Assembly: GCA_003484685.1 (NCBI GenBank)
Contig: DNBB01000031.1
Span: 7,713-59,511 of the forward strand
Reading direction: 5' to 3'
DNA: 51,799 nt
Source: Candidatus Babelota bacterium
GTDB lineage: Bacteria; Babelota; Babeliae; Babelales; Babelaceae
The notes under the pieces are model-generated. The model worked only from the letters and a program-made list of their open reading frames with translations, was not told where the DNA came from and did not search any database. The translations under genes were made by a program, and so were the position numbers. Of the stretch, positions 33,648 through 42,030 are shown one piece after another. Each line of letters opens with the position of its first letter. Position 1 is the first letter of the stretch.

Positions 33648-34751
33648 ATGACCCAGCGCTCTTCACTCCGAATAACCCTCATCAGCATAATCATTTCACT
33701 TGTCATTATTGGATTAGTTTTTATCTACTCTTCCAGCTCATTTTATGCAACCCAGCTTTACGGCGATGGTGCCTTTTTTGTCAAAAAACAATTAGTAGGA
33801 ATTTTGCTATCTGCGCTCATTGTCTATGCGCTTGCCATGCTCCCCCTAGACATCATCCGTCGTGCAGCGCCATTACTGTTTGTTACAAGCCTAATCATTA
33901 CATATGCCACACTTATTCCAGGAATTGGATGCACCATCAATGGTTCGCGGCGCTGGCTTTTGATTGGAGGATTTTCTCTACAACCAAGCGAAATACTTAA
34001 AGCATCATTTATCCTGTACCTCGCTTCGTATTTAGAGCGCAAACAAGTAACCCCCGTAAAGTCCCACAAAATCCTTGCACCAATCCTTTTTTTAATGGGA
34101 ATCTGTTGCTTTGCTCTGCTAAAGCAGCCAGATTTTGGCCAGGCAGTAACGCTTTCTTTTACTGCGCTTGCCCTATTTTTCGTTGCAGGTGGAAACATAC
34201 AATATCTTCTTATGCTCGCCGGATTAGGCATAGCAGGCGGTATTGCGCTCATTGTTGCCAAACCATACCGATTTAGACGAGTATTAATATTTATCAACCC
34301 ATGGAAAGACCCACAAGGCGCAGGATTTCAAATCATACAATCCCTCATAGCCATAGGATCTGGCAAATGGTGGGGCACAGGAATTGCACAATCAAAACAA
34401 AAGTTCTTTTACCTACCTATGCAACATACCGACTTTATCTTTTCGGTAATTGCCGAAGAAACAGGTTTTTGTGGAATAGCTTTTCTCATTTGCCTCTTTA
34501 TTGCGCTCCTGTTTACTGGAACCAAACTCGCACGCGCTATGACAACAACATTTGGCACCATGACCTGCCTTGGATTCACCTTTCTCGTTATATTCCAAAC
34601 GATTATCAATATTTTTGTATCTTCTGGTCTTGCTCCAACAAAAGGAATTGGACTACCTTTTATCAGCTATGGGGGCTCTTCGCTCATTGGATTAGCATTG
34701 CTTCTCGGCGTCGTTATCAACGCCTCACTTGAAGAGCATGCACACGAATAA
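33648..34751 (+). CDS. ftsW: Peptidoglycan glycosyltransferase FtsW (SEDS family)
   Basis: FtsW polymerises lipid II at the division septum together with its class B PBP. The 367-residue integral membrane protein has about ten helices and SEDS signatures: GSRRWLLIGGFSLQPSE, LKQPDFGQAVTL, the extracellular loop with FFYLPMQHTDFIFSVIAEETG, and GLPFISYGGSSL near the C-terminus. CAAGGAG precedes the ATG. Adjacent murD supports FtsW rather than RodA, although SEDS paralogues are hard to separate by sequence. No MurG, MurC or FtsQ follows. Confidence 0.88.
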   Translation: MTQRSSLRITLISIIISLVIIGLVFIYSSSSFYATQLYGDGAFFVKKQLVGILLSALIVYALAMLPLDIIRRAAPLLFVTSLIITYATLIPGIGCTINGSRRWLLIGGFSLQPSEILKASFILYLASYLERKQVTPVKSHKILAPILFLMGICCFALLKQPDFGQAVTLSFTALALFFVAGGNIQYLLMLAGLGIAGGIALIVAKPYRFRRVLIFINPWKDPQGAGFQIIQSLIAIGSGKWWGTGIAQSKQKFFYLPMQHTDFIFSVIAEETGFCGIAFLICLFIALLFTGTKLARAMTTTFGTMTCLGFTFLVIFQTIINIFVSSGLAPTKGIGLPFISYGGSSLIGLALLLGVVINASLEEHAHE

Positions 34752-34759
34752 AAAACACA

Positions 34760-34787
34760 TTGCATTCTGCTGCAAAAGTAGTAGGAT
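34760..34787 (+). promoter_or_regulatory. Possible promoter of the lactate dehydrogenase gene
   Basis: TTGCAT (34760-34765) and TAGGAT (34782-34787) are spaced by 16 nt and lie 41 nt before the ATG. Both are partial matches to sigma70 hexamers. Confidence 0.4.
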
Positions 34788-34827
34788 ACTCAAAACTTTG
34801 TGCAGCGGTGCATACAAGGAATGCTGA

Positions 34828-35766
34828 ATGGCGAGTACAATCGCAATTATTGGGACAGGGCGAGTTGGAACAACAACCGCCTACACGTTAATTCTACAAA
34901 ACCTCGCTACCCACATCATCTTGTTAGATGCTGACAAAAAACGCTGTACTGGCGAAAGTATAGACTTGTCAGATTCACTAGCATTCTCCCGATGTACATC
35001 CGTTTCGTGCGGATGTTATCAAGATCTTTCCAAAGCAGACATCATTATTATAGCCGCAGGCCAAGCACAAAAAGATGCAAGTCAAACACGTAATGAGCTT
35101 GCGCGCAACAACAAAAAAATTATAGCATCCATCTGCGCGCAGTTTCCCCCCCTGCAGAAGCATTGTTCTATAATCATCGTTACCAATCCGGTTGACCTTA
35201 TGACGCGCGTTGCCCAAACACAACTTCCGCATCATCCGCGACCACAAATTTTTGGCACCGGCACTTGGCTCGATACGCAACGCCTAAGACGGATTATCTC
35301 AGATAAAACATCAGTTGCCCCCGAATCAGTACAAGCTTTTGTTATTGGTGAGCATGGGGATCATCAAATTGTTGCATGGAAACACGCCAATATCGGTGGA
35401 ATCCCTGTTAAAGAATGGGATATTTTCCCAGCAGAACAAGAAAAAATTGCCGAAAAAACCCGCACGACAGTGTACGAAATCATCGAAAAAAAACAGGCAA
35501 CATTTTTCGGTATCGCCTCGTGTCTTGGAGATATCTGTAGCGCCATCATTTTCGACGAAAAACGAATACTACCGCTATCCTGGTCGCCAAGTCCCACAAT
35601 ACCCCCCCTAAGCCAACCCGTAATCCTGGGAAGACGTGGCATACAACAACAACTCACCATCCCATTAGAAGCTATTGAACAAAAACGCCTGCATGAAAGC
35701 ATAAAACAACTTGATAGCGCATGGAAAGATCTTGTATCAGAAACAAATGGGCATTCGCTCATATGA
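34828..35766 (+). CDS. ldh: L-lactate dehydrogenase (LDH/MDH superfamily)
   Basis: The enzyme interconverts pyruvate and L-lactate with NADH. The 312-residue protein has the Rossmann motif IAIIGTGRVGTTTAY (about 5-19), an NAD-contact Asp in LLDAD, and the substrate loop AAGQAQKDASQTRNELARN. In that loop a Gln in the AQK position favours lactate, where malate enzymes have Arg. TNPVDLMT, GTGTWLDTQRLR and the catalytic His in VIGEHGDHQIV are present. The loop is one residue unlike the usual Q-K-x-G-E-T-R, so malate or another 2-hydroxyacid is not fully excluded. AAGGA precedes the ATG. Confidence 0.82.
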   Translation: MASTIAIIGTGRVGTTTAYTLILQNLATHIILLDADKKRCTGESIDLSDSLAFSRCTSVSCGCYQDLSKADIIIIAAGQAQKDASQTRNELARNNKKIIASICAQFPPLQKHCSIIIVTNPVDLMTRVAQTQLPHHPRPQIFGTGTWLDTQRLRRIISDKTSVAPESVQAFVIGEHGDHQIVAWKHANIGGIPVKEWDIFPAEQEKIAEKTRTTVYEIIEKKQATFFGIASCLGDICSAIIFDEKRILPLSWSPSPTIPPLSQPVILGRRGIQQQLTIPLEAIEQKRLHESIKQLDSAWKDLVSETNGHSLI

Positions 35767-35803
35767 AGGCAATTGTTGTCCCCTCACAAACAAAGGAGAA
35801 GGT

Positions 35804-35887
35804 ATGGAAACAAACATGATGATTATGCTCGGCGTAGGCGCAGTTATACTTCTAGCAATTATCTACTACGCATTCTTCAGCAAGTAA
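35804..35887 (+). CDS. 27-residue single-helix membrane peptide
   Basis: An ATG at 35804 with a very strong ribosome site (AAAGGAGAAGG) opens a 27-codon frame ending TAA at 35885. The product is METNMM followed by one transmembrane helix (IMLGVGAVILLAIIYYAFF) and SK. It is followed 7 nt later by a strong terminator and lies 37 nt after ldh, so it has the organisation of a genuine small gene. Function unknown; small single-helix peptides often bind larger membrane complexes. This is inferred from signals, not from homology. Confidence 0.6.
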   Translation: METNMMIMLGVGAVILLAIIYYAFFSK

Positions 35888-35894
35888 TCGCATA

Positions 35895-35932
35895 AAAAGC
35901 GGGGGCAAGAATTTATTCTTGCCCCCGCTTTT
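35895..35932. terminator. Bidirectional terminator shared by the ldh unit and pepA
   Basis: A 17-bp perfect stem (AAAAGCGGGGGCAAGAA with its complement) closes a TTTA loop. The T-rich right end and A-rich left end serve convergent genes on both strands. Confidence 0.9.
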
Positions 35933-35944
35933 GTTTTCAAATCT

Positions 35945-37468
35945 TTAATGCATGTTCATAAGCATTGCGACCAAAAGACGCACGCCAAAACCCGTAGCAC
36001 CCGTCGAACGCAGGTGACACTTATTCAAAACTTTGAACGAAACTCCAGCAATATCAAGATGGGCCCATGCAACGGTTTCATCGACAAAATGTTCTAAAAA
36101 CATTCCTGCGGTAATTGCCCCCGCACGATACCCATCCTTGCCAATATTGCAAACATCTGCAACATCCGAAACAACCGCCTTTTTGTACTCATCGGTAAAC
36201 GGCAACGGCCAAACACGATCTCCTGAAATCTCCCCTGCCGCAACAAGCTGCTCCCGCAACCCAAAAGTCCGCGTCATTAAACCAGCATAAAACGGCCCTA
36301 ATGCATAGGCGCAAGCGCCCGTCAATGTCGCTAAGTCAACAAGGATATCGAGCTCATATTGCTTACAAATGTATGCCAATGCATCAGCCAAAATTAAGCG
36401 GCCCTCAGCATCAGTATTTTTGATTTCTGAAGTTTTACCATTGTAATGATAAATAATGTCACCAGGCTTAGTTGCCGAACCGCCAGGCATATTTTCAGTC
36501 AATGGCGCAACTGCAATCACCCTAACGTGTGGCTTAAGGTGCGCAATCGCCTGCATCGCAGCAAGCACTGTCGCCGCCCCAGCCATATCATCCTTCATTT
36601 CATCCATATTCTGGGAGGGCTTAATACTAATACCTCCCGAATCAAAGGTGACGCCTTTTCCAACTAAACCAACGGTCTGCGTATAACTTCCCTCAGGCTT
36701 GTATTCGGCAACAATTAACCGCGGCTCTTGGCTTGAACCCTGACTTACTGCAAGGATCCCTCCCATACCTAGAGCTTCCAGTTCTTTTTTGGCAAACACC
36801 TGACACGAAAGATTATCATGCGCGGACGCAATTTCAGCAAAATGATCTGCCAAAGTCGTCGGTGTCAGATCGCACGGAGGCATATCACACCATAAGCGTG
36901 CTTGATTAACCGCAAAACCTTCCCATACGCCTCGATCCCAACCAGTCTGAATTGCTTCATGTTCTGCTTCACGCGCAATCAAAGTTATTTGATAAGAACC
37001 CCTCAAGTGGCGCTCTTGGTCAGTCATATAGGTATTAAATTGATATGCCGCTGTCATCCATGCTGTAGCAAGCTCTTGGGCTACTGCAAATGTATCTAAT
37101 CCTGGAACATTAAAAGTAGGAAATTCGCAGGCAAAATTAGCGATTACCGTATTTTCAAAATATCGAATTGAGCGTGCGGCCGCCAAACGTAGCGATGTTA
37201 ACACTTCGCTCGCATTTGTGGACACCGTGCCCAATCCCACGATCAAAACCCAAACAAGCGTATCGCCACGACGCCCTTGACAGACTAACGTCGCTTCTAG
37301 CGTGGCCGTAAACTTTGTTTGCGCAGCTAAGGCATCAAAATCTATCGTAAGACCCTCAAGAAAAACCCGCTGTTCCTTGTCTATACCACTATCCGAATTA
37401 ACAAAAAGCACATACGCGCCTTCATGCGTTTCAGATAACGGGTGTTTTTTAAGTTGCATATCTAACAT
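35945..37468 (-). CDS. pepA: Leucyl aminopeptidase (M17 family)
   Basis: M17 aminopeptidases remove N-terminal residues with two metal ions. The 507-residue protein has the catalytic domain segments VGLVGKGVTFDSGGISIKP (metal-binding Lys/Asp), MKDDMAGAATVLA and KNTDAEGRLILADALAY, the family signature with metal-binding Asp and Glu. The N-terminal macro-like domain (1-170) is less conserved. I chose ATG at 37468 with GAGG 7 nt upstream; an ATG 15 nt earlier is possible. A role in peptide recycling is likely. PepA can also act as a DNA-binding partner of XerCD in some bacteria; nothing here shows that. Confidence 0.93.
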   Translation of the reverse strand: MLDMQLKKHPLSETHEGAYVLFVNSDSGIDKEQRVFLEGLTIDFDALAAQTKFTATLEATLVCQGRRGDTLVWVLIVGLGTVSTNASEVLTSLRLAAARSIRYFENTVIANFACEFPTFNVPGLDTFAVAQELATAWMTAAYQFNTYMTDQERHLRGSYQITLIAREAEHEAIQTGWDRGVWEGFAVNQARLWCDMPPCDLTPTTLADHFAEIASAHDNLSCQVFAKKELEALGMGGILAVSQGSSQEPRLIVAEYKPEGSYTQTVGLVGKGVTFDSGGISIKPSQNMDEMKDDMAGAATVLAAMQAIAHLKPHVRVIAVAPLTENMPGGSATKPGDIIYHYNGKTSEIKNTDAEGRLILADALAYICKQYELDILVDLATLTGACAYALGPFYAGLMTRTFGLREQLVAAGEISGDRVWPLPFTDEYKKAVVSDVADVCNIGKDGYRAGAITAGMFLEHFVDETVAWAHLDIAGVSFKVLNKCHLRSTGATGFGVRLLVAMLMNMH

Positions 37469-37692
37469 AGAACAACCTCGCATATACGTAATACAGTAAC
37501 TGAAGAATCACTATACCATGCCACTATGACTCTGCACACAACACAGATTAAATAACTCTGTTAGCACTACTCGCCAAAAAAGCTACTTTCCCATTGGTTT
37601 CTGCGCTGCTATACTACACTACCTCAACCAAAAACATGCAAAACGTTTTTGTACGCCATTTATACAGCAACTTACATCCGCAAAAGGACTAT

Positions 37693-38151
37693 ATGCTAAA
37701 ATACACTTATTTTTTGACGCTATTCTTTATCGCAACTTCAGCCCAAGCCTTTTCAAACAACAACAGTTCTAAAATCAACATGGATGCTAAAAAAATATAT
37801 CAACAAAGAGCAAGTCAAATAGAAACCCTTTTACAACGCGCAAAAATTCAACCAGCGCTCCAAGATCCAATCCTTCTTCTTTCTTTAACACACAGAAAGG
37901 TCATTCTTCTCCTTGCAAGCGCACAACAGGTACTTCTAAAACATTCAACCTTAGACGCATCTATCGCCAAACAGATGTTAATCCTAGAAGAACTATGCGC
38001 AAAACTAGGGGAACAACATATCTATCTTTCTTCAAAAACAAGAAATTTTCCGCTTCAAAAAATAGAAGAAGACCTTTTTGAAAAAAGCATAACGGTCGCA
38101 ACTAAAATACAATCGCTGCAACCCTATTTCATTCCCAAGAGAGGTTGCTGA
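37693..38151 (+). CDS. Small secreted helical protein of unknown function
   Basis: From the ATG at 37693 (AAAGGA upstream) the product is 152 residues. The signal peptide (1-18, FLTLFFIATSAQA) probably ends before FSNNN. The mature part is helical and rich in Leu, Gln and Lys (KIYQQRASQIETLLQRA, LASAQQVLLKHS), resembling a soluble periplasmic helical bundle. An upstream in-frame extension lacks signal features and is rejected. Its stop lies 10 nt from the convergent operon at 38162. No family recognised. Confidence 0.65.
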   Translation: MLKYTYFLTLFFIATSAQAFSNNNSSKINMDAKKIYQQRASQIETLLQRAKIQPALQDPILLLSLTHRKVILLLASAQQVLLKHSTLDASIAKQMLILEELCAKLGEQHIYLSSKTRNFPLQKIEEDLFEKSITVATKIQSLQPYFIPKRGC

Positions 38152-38161
38152 AACAGTCGAA

Positions 38162-38827
38162 CTACCAACAACAGCGCCGCCCCCAGCCTCCATAGCCTCC
38201 CCATCCGCCATATCCCCAACTCCACGGTGATACACAGCCTGAACACCATGGGTATGCACACCCATAACCAAGACCAACACCGAAACTAACCACAGGGCGC
38301 GACTCGAGTCGGCGGCGCTCACGAGCCCGTTGTTTTTTGAGTGCACGTTCCTCATCTTCATATTGAGCAAAATCAGCAACATTAGCTCGCTCTAAAAAAC
38401 GGTGCATATCTTGGGGAGTAAATGAAGCAGCATCAATAATTTGCGTCACCAAAACTTTTCCATCTTTAATAAATAAAAGCGCATCCTGTTCTATACCCCA
38501 TTCATCCCGCAGAAATTTCATGTCACCCCGTGCAAAATTTAAAAGAGCAAAAACAACCGCATCTACATATGTATGACGCTGCGAGAACGCATCGAAGATC
38601 AAGTACATATTATGAACAGCATTCCAGCGAGGTGTGTGTACCAGTTTTTCACTGTCAGCCATCGGTTCCTTAAGCCGTTCTTCAAGGGGTAAGTCGTAAG
38701 CAAAAACCACCAACAAGGGCTGTTCGCGCTTAAGACGATTAAATTTTTTTTGCACATGCACCGTCTCTACATCGGCAGACAATGCAGCCGCACAGAGAAC
38801 ACATAGGCTCAGGCATAAATATTTCAT
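38162..38827 (-). CDS. Secreted thioredoxin-like protein with a Gly/Trp/Cys-rich tail
   Basis: The predicted product is 221 residues with a signal peptide (1-18, LCLSLCVLCAAALSA). Residues about 35-150 look like a thioredoxin fold (PLLVVFAYDLP strand, DALLFIKDGKVLV hairpin, SFTPQDMHRFLERA helix) but carry no CXXC redox pair, so redox activity is doubtful. A highly charged helix (EDEERALKKQRARERRRLE) then leads to a short tail rich in Gly, Trp, Tyr and Cys that ends RRCCW. The start ATG overlaps the stop of the upstream hydrolase gene by 4 nt. An earlier ATG at 38845 would spoil the signal peptide. Function unknown; it is the last gene of a secreted three-gene operon. Confidence 0.65.
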   Translation of the reverse strand: MKYLCLSLCVLCAAALSADVETVHVQKKFNRLKREQPLLVVFAYDLPLEERLKEPMADSEKLVHTPRWNAVHNMYLIFDAFSQRHTYVDAVVFALLNFARGDMKFLRDEWGIEQDALLFIKDGKVLVTQIIDAASFTPQDMHRFLERANVADFAQYEDEERALKKQRARERRRLESRPVVSFGVGLGYGCAYPWCSGCVSPWSWGYGGWGGYGGWGRRCCW

Positions 38828-39831
38828 ATCGACGCTTCTCCCCAAATATCACCATCAACAACTATCTTTTCCCGCGGCCGCACCACAGTAGAATCGCCGC
38901 TGCACTGCTTATTTAAAAATTTTTCTATAAAATGGCTTACCCGATATGCATAGACATCAGGATCATAGAAGAACGAATCAAAATGATGACGACCATTAGT
39001 TATCCAAAGCCGCTTAAAACCACTTGTTGCCTCGTATAAGCGCCTAACAGCTGCTGGTGGAGCCTTTGCATCTTTTTTACAGGTAATGTAAAAGGTGGGC
39101 ACAAAAACCTTTTGTGCAGCAGCGACATTGTCCAGCGGCACAACCCGCGTTGGAATCTGGGCGGCATCAATATTAGCCACCGTCTTAAGCAACCATTTTA
39201 AAACTTCTTGTACATACTGATTATAGGCAAATTTTTTCAAAAACCTGCGCCCAGGCAATGCAAACTGCTGCCCCATAAAAGAAAACTCTAAATTACTAAT
39301 GCTCCGCGCTAAAAGATCCTCAGTGGATTCGAAGGGACAATCCCAAACCGCGCAATCGAATAAGCCCCCAAAGCGAGCTTGCGCGTTCATACAAGAGACT
39401 GCTCCCATAGAAAAGGCATATGAAATCAATGGCAACGCAGACAGCTCGCGGTCTGAACGAATAAAATCAACTGCAGCCTTAACATCATAGGCCTCATCCC
39501 GTCCGAAGGTACAACATTGCTTATCTGCATGTTCCCCATGAGCACGAAAATCAAAAAACATGACATTATACTTATCAAACAATGAACGTAAGAACTTAAC
39601 ATCTGCCACACTACACATAAATCCATGGCAGACCAGAACCGTTGCTCTCGCCCCGGGCTTACGATACAAGACACCCTCGCGCGTTAGCATCTGCGGAGAA
39701 CTAATTCCGCCTTCTGATTGGATACGCACGCGCTCAGGATAAACGCCTGCATATTTAAAATACTTTTCAAGCCGCGCTGAAGCAGTCGAAATAAAAAAGA
39801 ATACTGCAATAACCCCCCATACTCGCTTCAT
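38824..39831 (-). CDS. Secreted alpha/beta-hydrolase
   Basis: The predicted product is 335 residues with a signal peptide (1-19, VIAVFFFISTASA). The hydrolase core has the oxyanion-region motif VLVCHGFMCSV, an Asp-rich strand FFDFRAHGEH, a nucleophile elbow YAFSMGAVS (the first Gly of G-x-S-x-G is Ala), a candidate acid in YITCKKDAKAP, and a C-terminal His in NGRHHFDSFF. This is the catalytic order of esterase or lipase-like proteins (CocE/BAAT-like). The substrate is unknown. Start and stop overlap its neighbours by 4 nt on both sides, so it is translated together with the lysozyme and the thioredoxin-like protein. Confidence 0.75.
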   Translation of the reverse strand: MKRVWGVIAVFFFISTASARLEKYFKYAGVYPERVRIQSEGGISSPQMLTREGVLYRKPGARATVLVCHGFMCSVADVKFLRSLFDKYNVMFFDFRAHGEHADKQCCTFGRDEAYDVKAAVDFIRSDRELSALPLISYAFSMGAVSCMNAQARFGGLFDCAVWDCPFESTEDLLARSISNLEFSFMGQQFALPGRRFLKKFAYNQYVQEVLKWLLKTVANIDAAQIPTRVVPLDNVAAAQKVFVPTFYITCKKDAKAPPAAVRRLYEATSGFKRLWITNGRHHFDSFFYDPDVYAYRVSHFIEKFLNKQCSGDSTVVRPREKIVVDGDIWGEASI

Positions 39832-40385
39832 AGCACACCCCCTCCACGATAATACACGAGTCGATCACTAAACAGGCGCTTTAACTCAGGCATCGTTGTT
39901 GTTGTTTGGCCATATGGGGAGCCGGGAAAGGTTGCCCATGTCTTGTTTGCCAATAAAACTGCCCGCTCAAAATTATCTGCGCGCAAAGCCTTTAACGCAC
40001 CTTTTTGTGCCAAAAGCGCAATGGCGCCGACATCCTGACTCAATGGCCCAAAATCGCTCAAGCCTAGCTTCTTTTCCAAATAATCCCAGGTCTTAACTAA
40101 AAACATATAGCGTCCAGATGCCGAATATCGGGCAACCTGACCGGAACGCTTTTTAACGGAAACATATCCTGGATGTTGCCCAAAACCATTAAACCAGCGC
40201 ATCGGGTAACGCGCTGAGTACCCAAGCACACCATACAAATAAGTACCTTCCGCATGTGCTATTACATCAAGAAATGCACGTACACGTGCATCGCGTCGCG
40301 CTTCCAAGCATTCATCGAAATTCGCTCCCAAGCAACGCAGCGCGCACAACACACAAGCTACCCCCACAAGAAAAATCTTCTTCAT
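39828..40385 (-). CDS. Secreted lambda-R-type lysozyme (GH104 lytic transglycosylase)
   Basis: The predicted product is 185 residues. The signal peptide (1-21) ends CLGA before NFDE. The mature protein aligns in order with the phage lambda R endolysin: AFLDVIAHAEGT with the catalytic Glu at residue 46, HPGY, SASGRYMFLVKTWDYL, KKLGLSDFGPLSQD, ALLAQKGAL, and TWATFPGSPYGQ. Such enzymes cleave peptidoglycan by transglycosylation. The start ATG at 40385 follows GGGGGA; an ATG 12 nt upstream is less likely. Unlike phage endolysins it has its own signal peptide and no holin next to it, so it is probably a domesticated secreted enzyme for wall remodelling or attack on other bacteria. Confidence 0.85.
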   Translation of the reverse strand: MKKIFLVGVACVLCALRCLGANFDECLEARRDARVRAFLDVIAHAEGTYLYGVLGYSARYPMRWFNGFGQHPGYVSVKKRSGQVARYSASGRYMFLVKTWDYLEKKLGLSDFGPLSQDVGAIALLAQKGALKALRADNFERAVLLANKTWATFPGSPYGQTTTTMPELKRLFSDRLVYYRGGGVL

Positions 40386-40600
40386 AATATCCCCCATTTT
40401 CTCTATTTTTCTTTAATTTCTACCCCCATACTAGCAAAATAAAATTCAAGAAAGAAATATTTTTTAGAAAAAAGTACTTCCGGACAAATAAACACATAAA
40501 AGCAAAGGATATGTTCACATGACTTTTAAGCTAAAACCCTTCCCCAGTAAAAAAGCTTGTGCTATCTTTGAACATGTACCCGGGTTACTCGGGGATTTGT

Positions 40601-40685
40601 GCAAGAGTGGCGAAATTGGCAGACGCGCTGGATTTAGGTTCCAGTCCCGAAAGGGGTGGGGGTTCGAGTCCCTTCTCTTGCACCA
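40601..40685 (+). tRNA. tRNA-Leu (anticodon UAG)
   Basis: GCAAGAG pairs with CTCTTGC in the acceptor stem. The anticodon arm is CTGGA-TTTAGGT-TCCAG, giving UAG. A long variable arm (CCCGAAAGGGG) and a GGTTCGAGTCC T-arm follow. The 3' CCA is encoded (40683-40685). It lies 22 nt before tig on the same strand, so the two may share a transcript. Confidence 0.95.
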
Positions 40686-40707
40686 AGTTTTTTTACGGGG
40701 GAGACGT

Positions 40708-42018
40708 ATGAAACACGAGTCGTCAGTGGTTACGTGCCAAATTGAATTCCATCCAGAAGCTCCCCATCAGCGCGCTCGCGTTCGAATTCAACAACCCGTT
40801 GTTTCCGCTCTTTATAAACAAGCCTTAGATCTACATCAACGCCAAGTCCAAGCCCGTGGGTTTGGAAAAGGCACGGTCCCCATTGCTTATCTTGAACGAA
40901 CGTATCGTGCATTTATTATTGAACATATGAAAGAGTTTTTACTTAATCATTGCGTCATCAACACCTTATGTAACCAGATGTGTCAAGAGCATCTACTTTG
41001 CGTGGGTGATCCCCTGATAGAATCCATTTATGTAGAACCAGACAAAATCGCCGAGTTTACCTTTTCACTCAGCCAGACCAAGATACAAGAAAAAACCGCC
41101 TGGAAAAAAGTTTCTTTTCATCCGCCCCAACGTCGTAATTACAAAGATATCGACAAGCAGGTCGAAACATTCATAGAAAATGAGTGCACTCCTACACTAA
41201 CAGCTGATAAAAAACCACAGATCAGCGCAGGAGATTGGGTCCTTTTTTCATTATCACTTGTTGATACCCACAAAGACACCAAGGTCCTTAATTATGATGA
41301 CCATCTCTGGTTGCGTATGGGAACAGAAGAACCGGACTATGAAGCCGTCAAACTTTTTTCTGAACGCTCGGTTGGTGACAGCTTTATTTCTGACGATGTG
41401 TTTTTCCAACAATACCTTAGTAAGCAATGGGACTCAGAATACCATTACCTCGTAACCATAAAAGATCATATCAGCAATTCGCACATCCCCAAAGAACACT
41501 TAGCTCGACTCTTCTTCTGCCAAGACCAAGAAGAACTCAAGGATCTTTGTGTTCAAATGTTTTCGTTTCGCCAAGATCTTTCGCTGCGTCGTGAAATGGT
41601 AACAAGCCTTTTCAAAACGCTTCAAAAACACATCCAAATATTGATTCCCCGAGAACTGGTAATTCAACAAGAACGGTATGTATTACGCGAAGTGCAACGC
41701 ACACCTGACTACCCAGTTTATCGTCTACAAAAAGATTTTCGGGATAAGATACGCCAACTTGCTGAAAAACAACTGTATGAAACAGCCATTATTGATTACA
41801 TTGCATCGCAGGAAAAAGTTTCTGCAGAACCAGAAGACATTACGGCCTACTTGGCCCTCCATCTCCACCCACGCACCAAAGACCTGCTTAACTTTCATCT
41901 TCCCCTTACGCAGGTTAACGGCCAGGAGCAGCCCATTCCCGCCAATATGATCAAACTTGCCTGTCTTCGCGAAAAAGCTTTAAACTACATCTTGCACACT
42001 TTGGCACGAACTGCATAA
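40708..42018 (+). CDS. tig: Trigger factor (divergent)
   Basis: Trigger factor is the ribosome-bound chaperone at the peptide exit tunnel. The 436-residue protein keeps the family's layout. An N-terminal domain carries the ribosome-docking loop as QARGFGKGTVP (standard G-F-R-K-G-x-x-P, with Arg replaced by Gly). A middle region (about 140-250) stands where the PPIase domain lies. The C-terminal helical domain has LRREMVTSLFKTLQK and VQRTPDYP. Similarity is low throughout, and the PPIase part is hard to recognise. The start ATG at 40708 follows GGGGGAGA; an in-frame extension upstream runs through the tRNA and is rejected. trxB follows 12 nt later. Confidence 0.7.
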   Translation: MKHESSVVTCQIEFHPEAPHQRARVRIQQPVVSALYKQALDLHQRQVQARGFGKGTVPIAYLERTYRAFIIEHMKEFLLNHCVINTLCNQMCQEHLLCVGDPLIESIYVEPDKIAEFTFSLSQTKIQEKTAWKKVSFHPPQRRNYKDIDKQVETFIENECTPTLTADKKPQISAGDWVLFSLSLVDTHKDTKVLNYDDHLWLRMGTEEPDYEAVKLFSERSVGDSFISDDVFFQQYLSKQWDSEYHYLVTIKDHISNSHIPKEHLARLFFCQDQEELKDLCVQMFSFRQDLSLRREMVTSLFKTLQKHIQILIPRELVIQQERYVLREVQRTPDYPVYRLQKDFRDKIRQLAEKQLYETAIIDYIASQEKVSAEPEDITAYLALHLHPRTKDLLNFHLPLTQVNGQEQPIPANMIKLACLREKALNYILHTLARTA

Positions 42019-42030
42019 CACGGGATACAT

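Noticed and set aside
40601..40685. tRNA-Leu as an attachment site for an island carrying the lysozyme operon
   Set aside because: No duplicated 3' end of the tRNA is visible on the lysozyme side, and the nearest integrase-like gene is the Xer recombinase 24 kb away.
40519..40707. N-terminal extension of trigger factor
   Set aside because: The frame is open through this stretch, but it contains the complete tRNA-Leu gene. The ATG at 40708 has a much better ribosome site.
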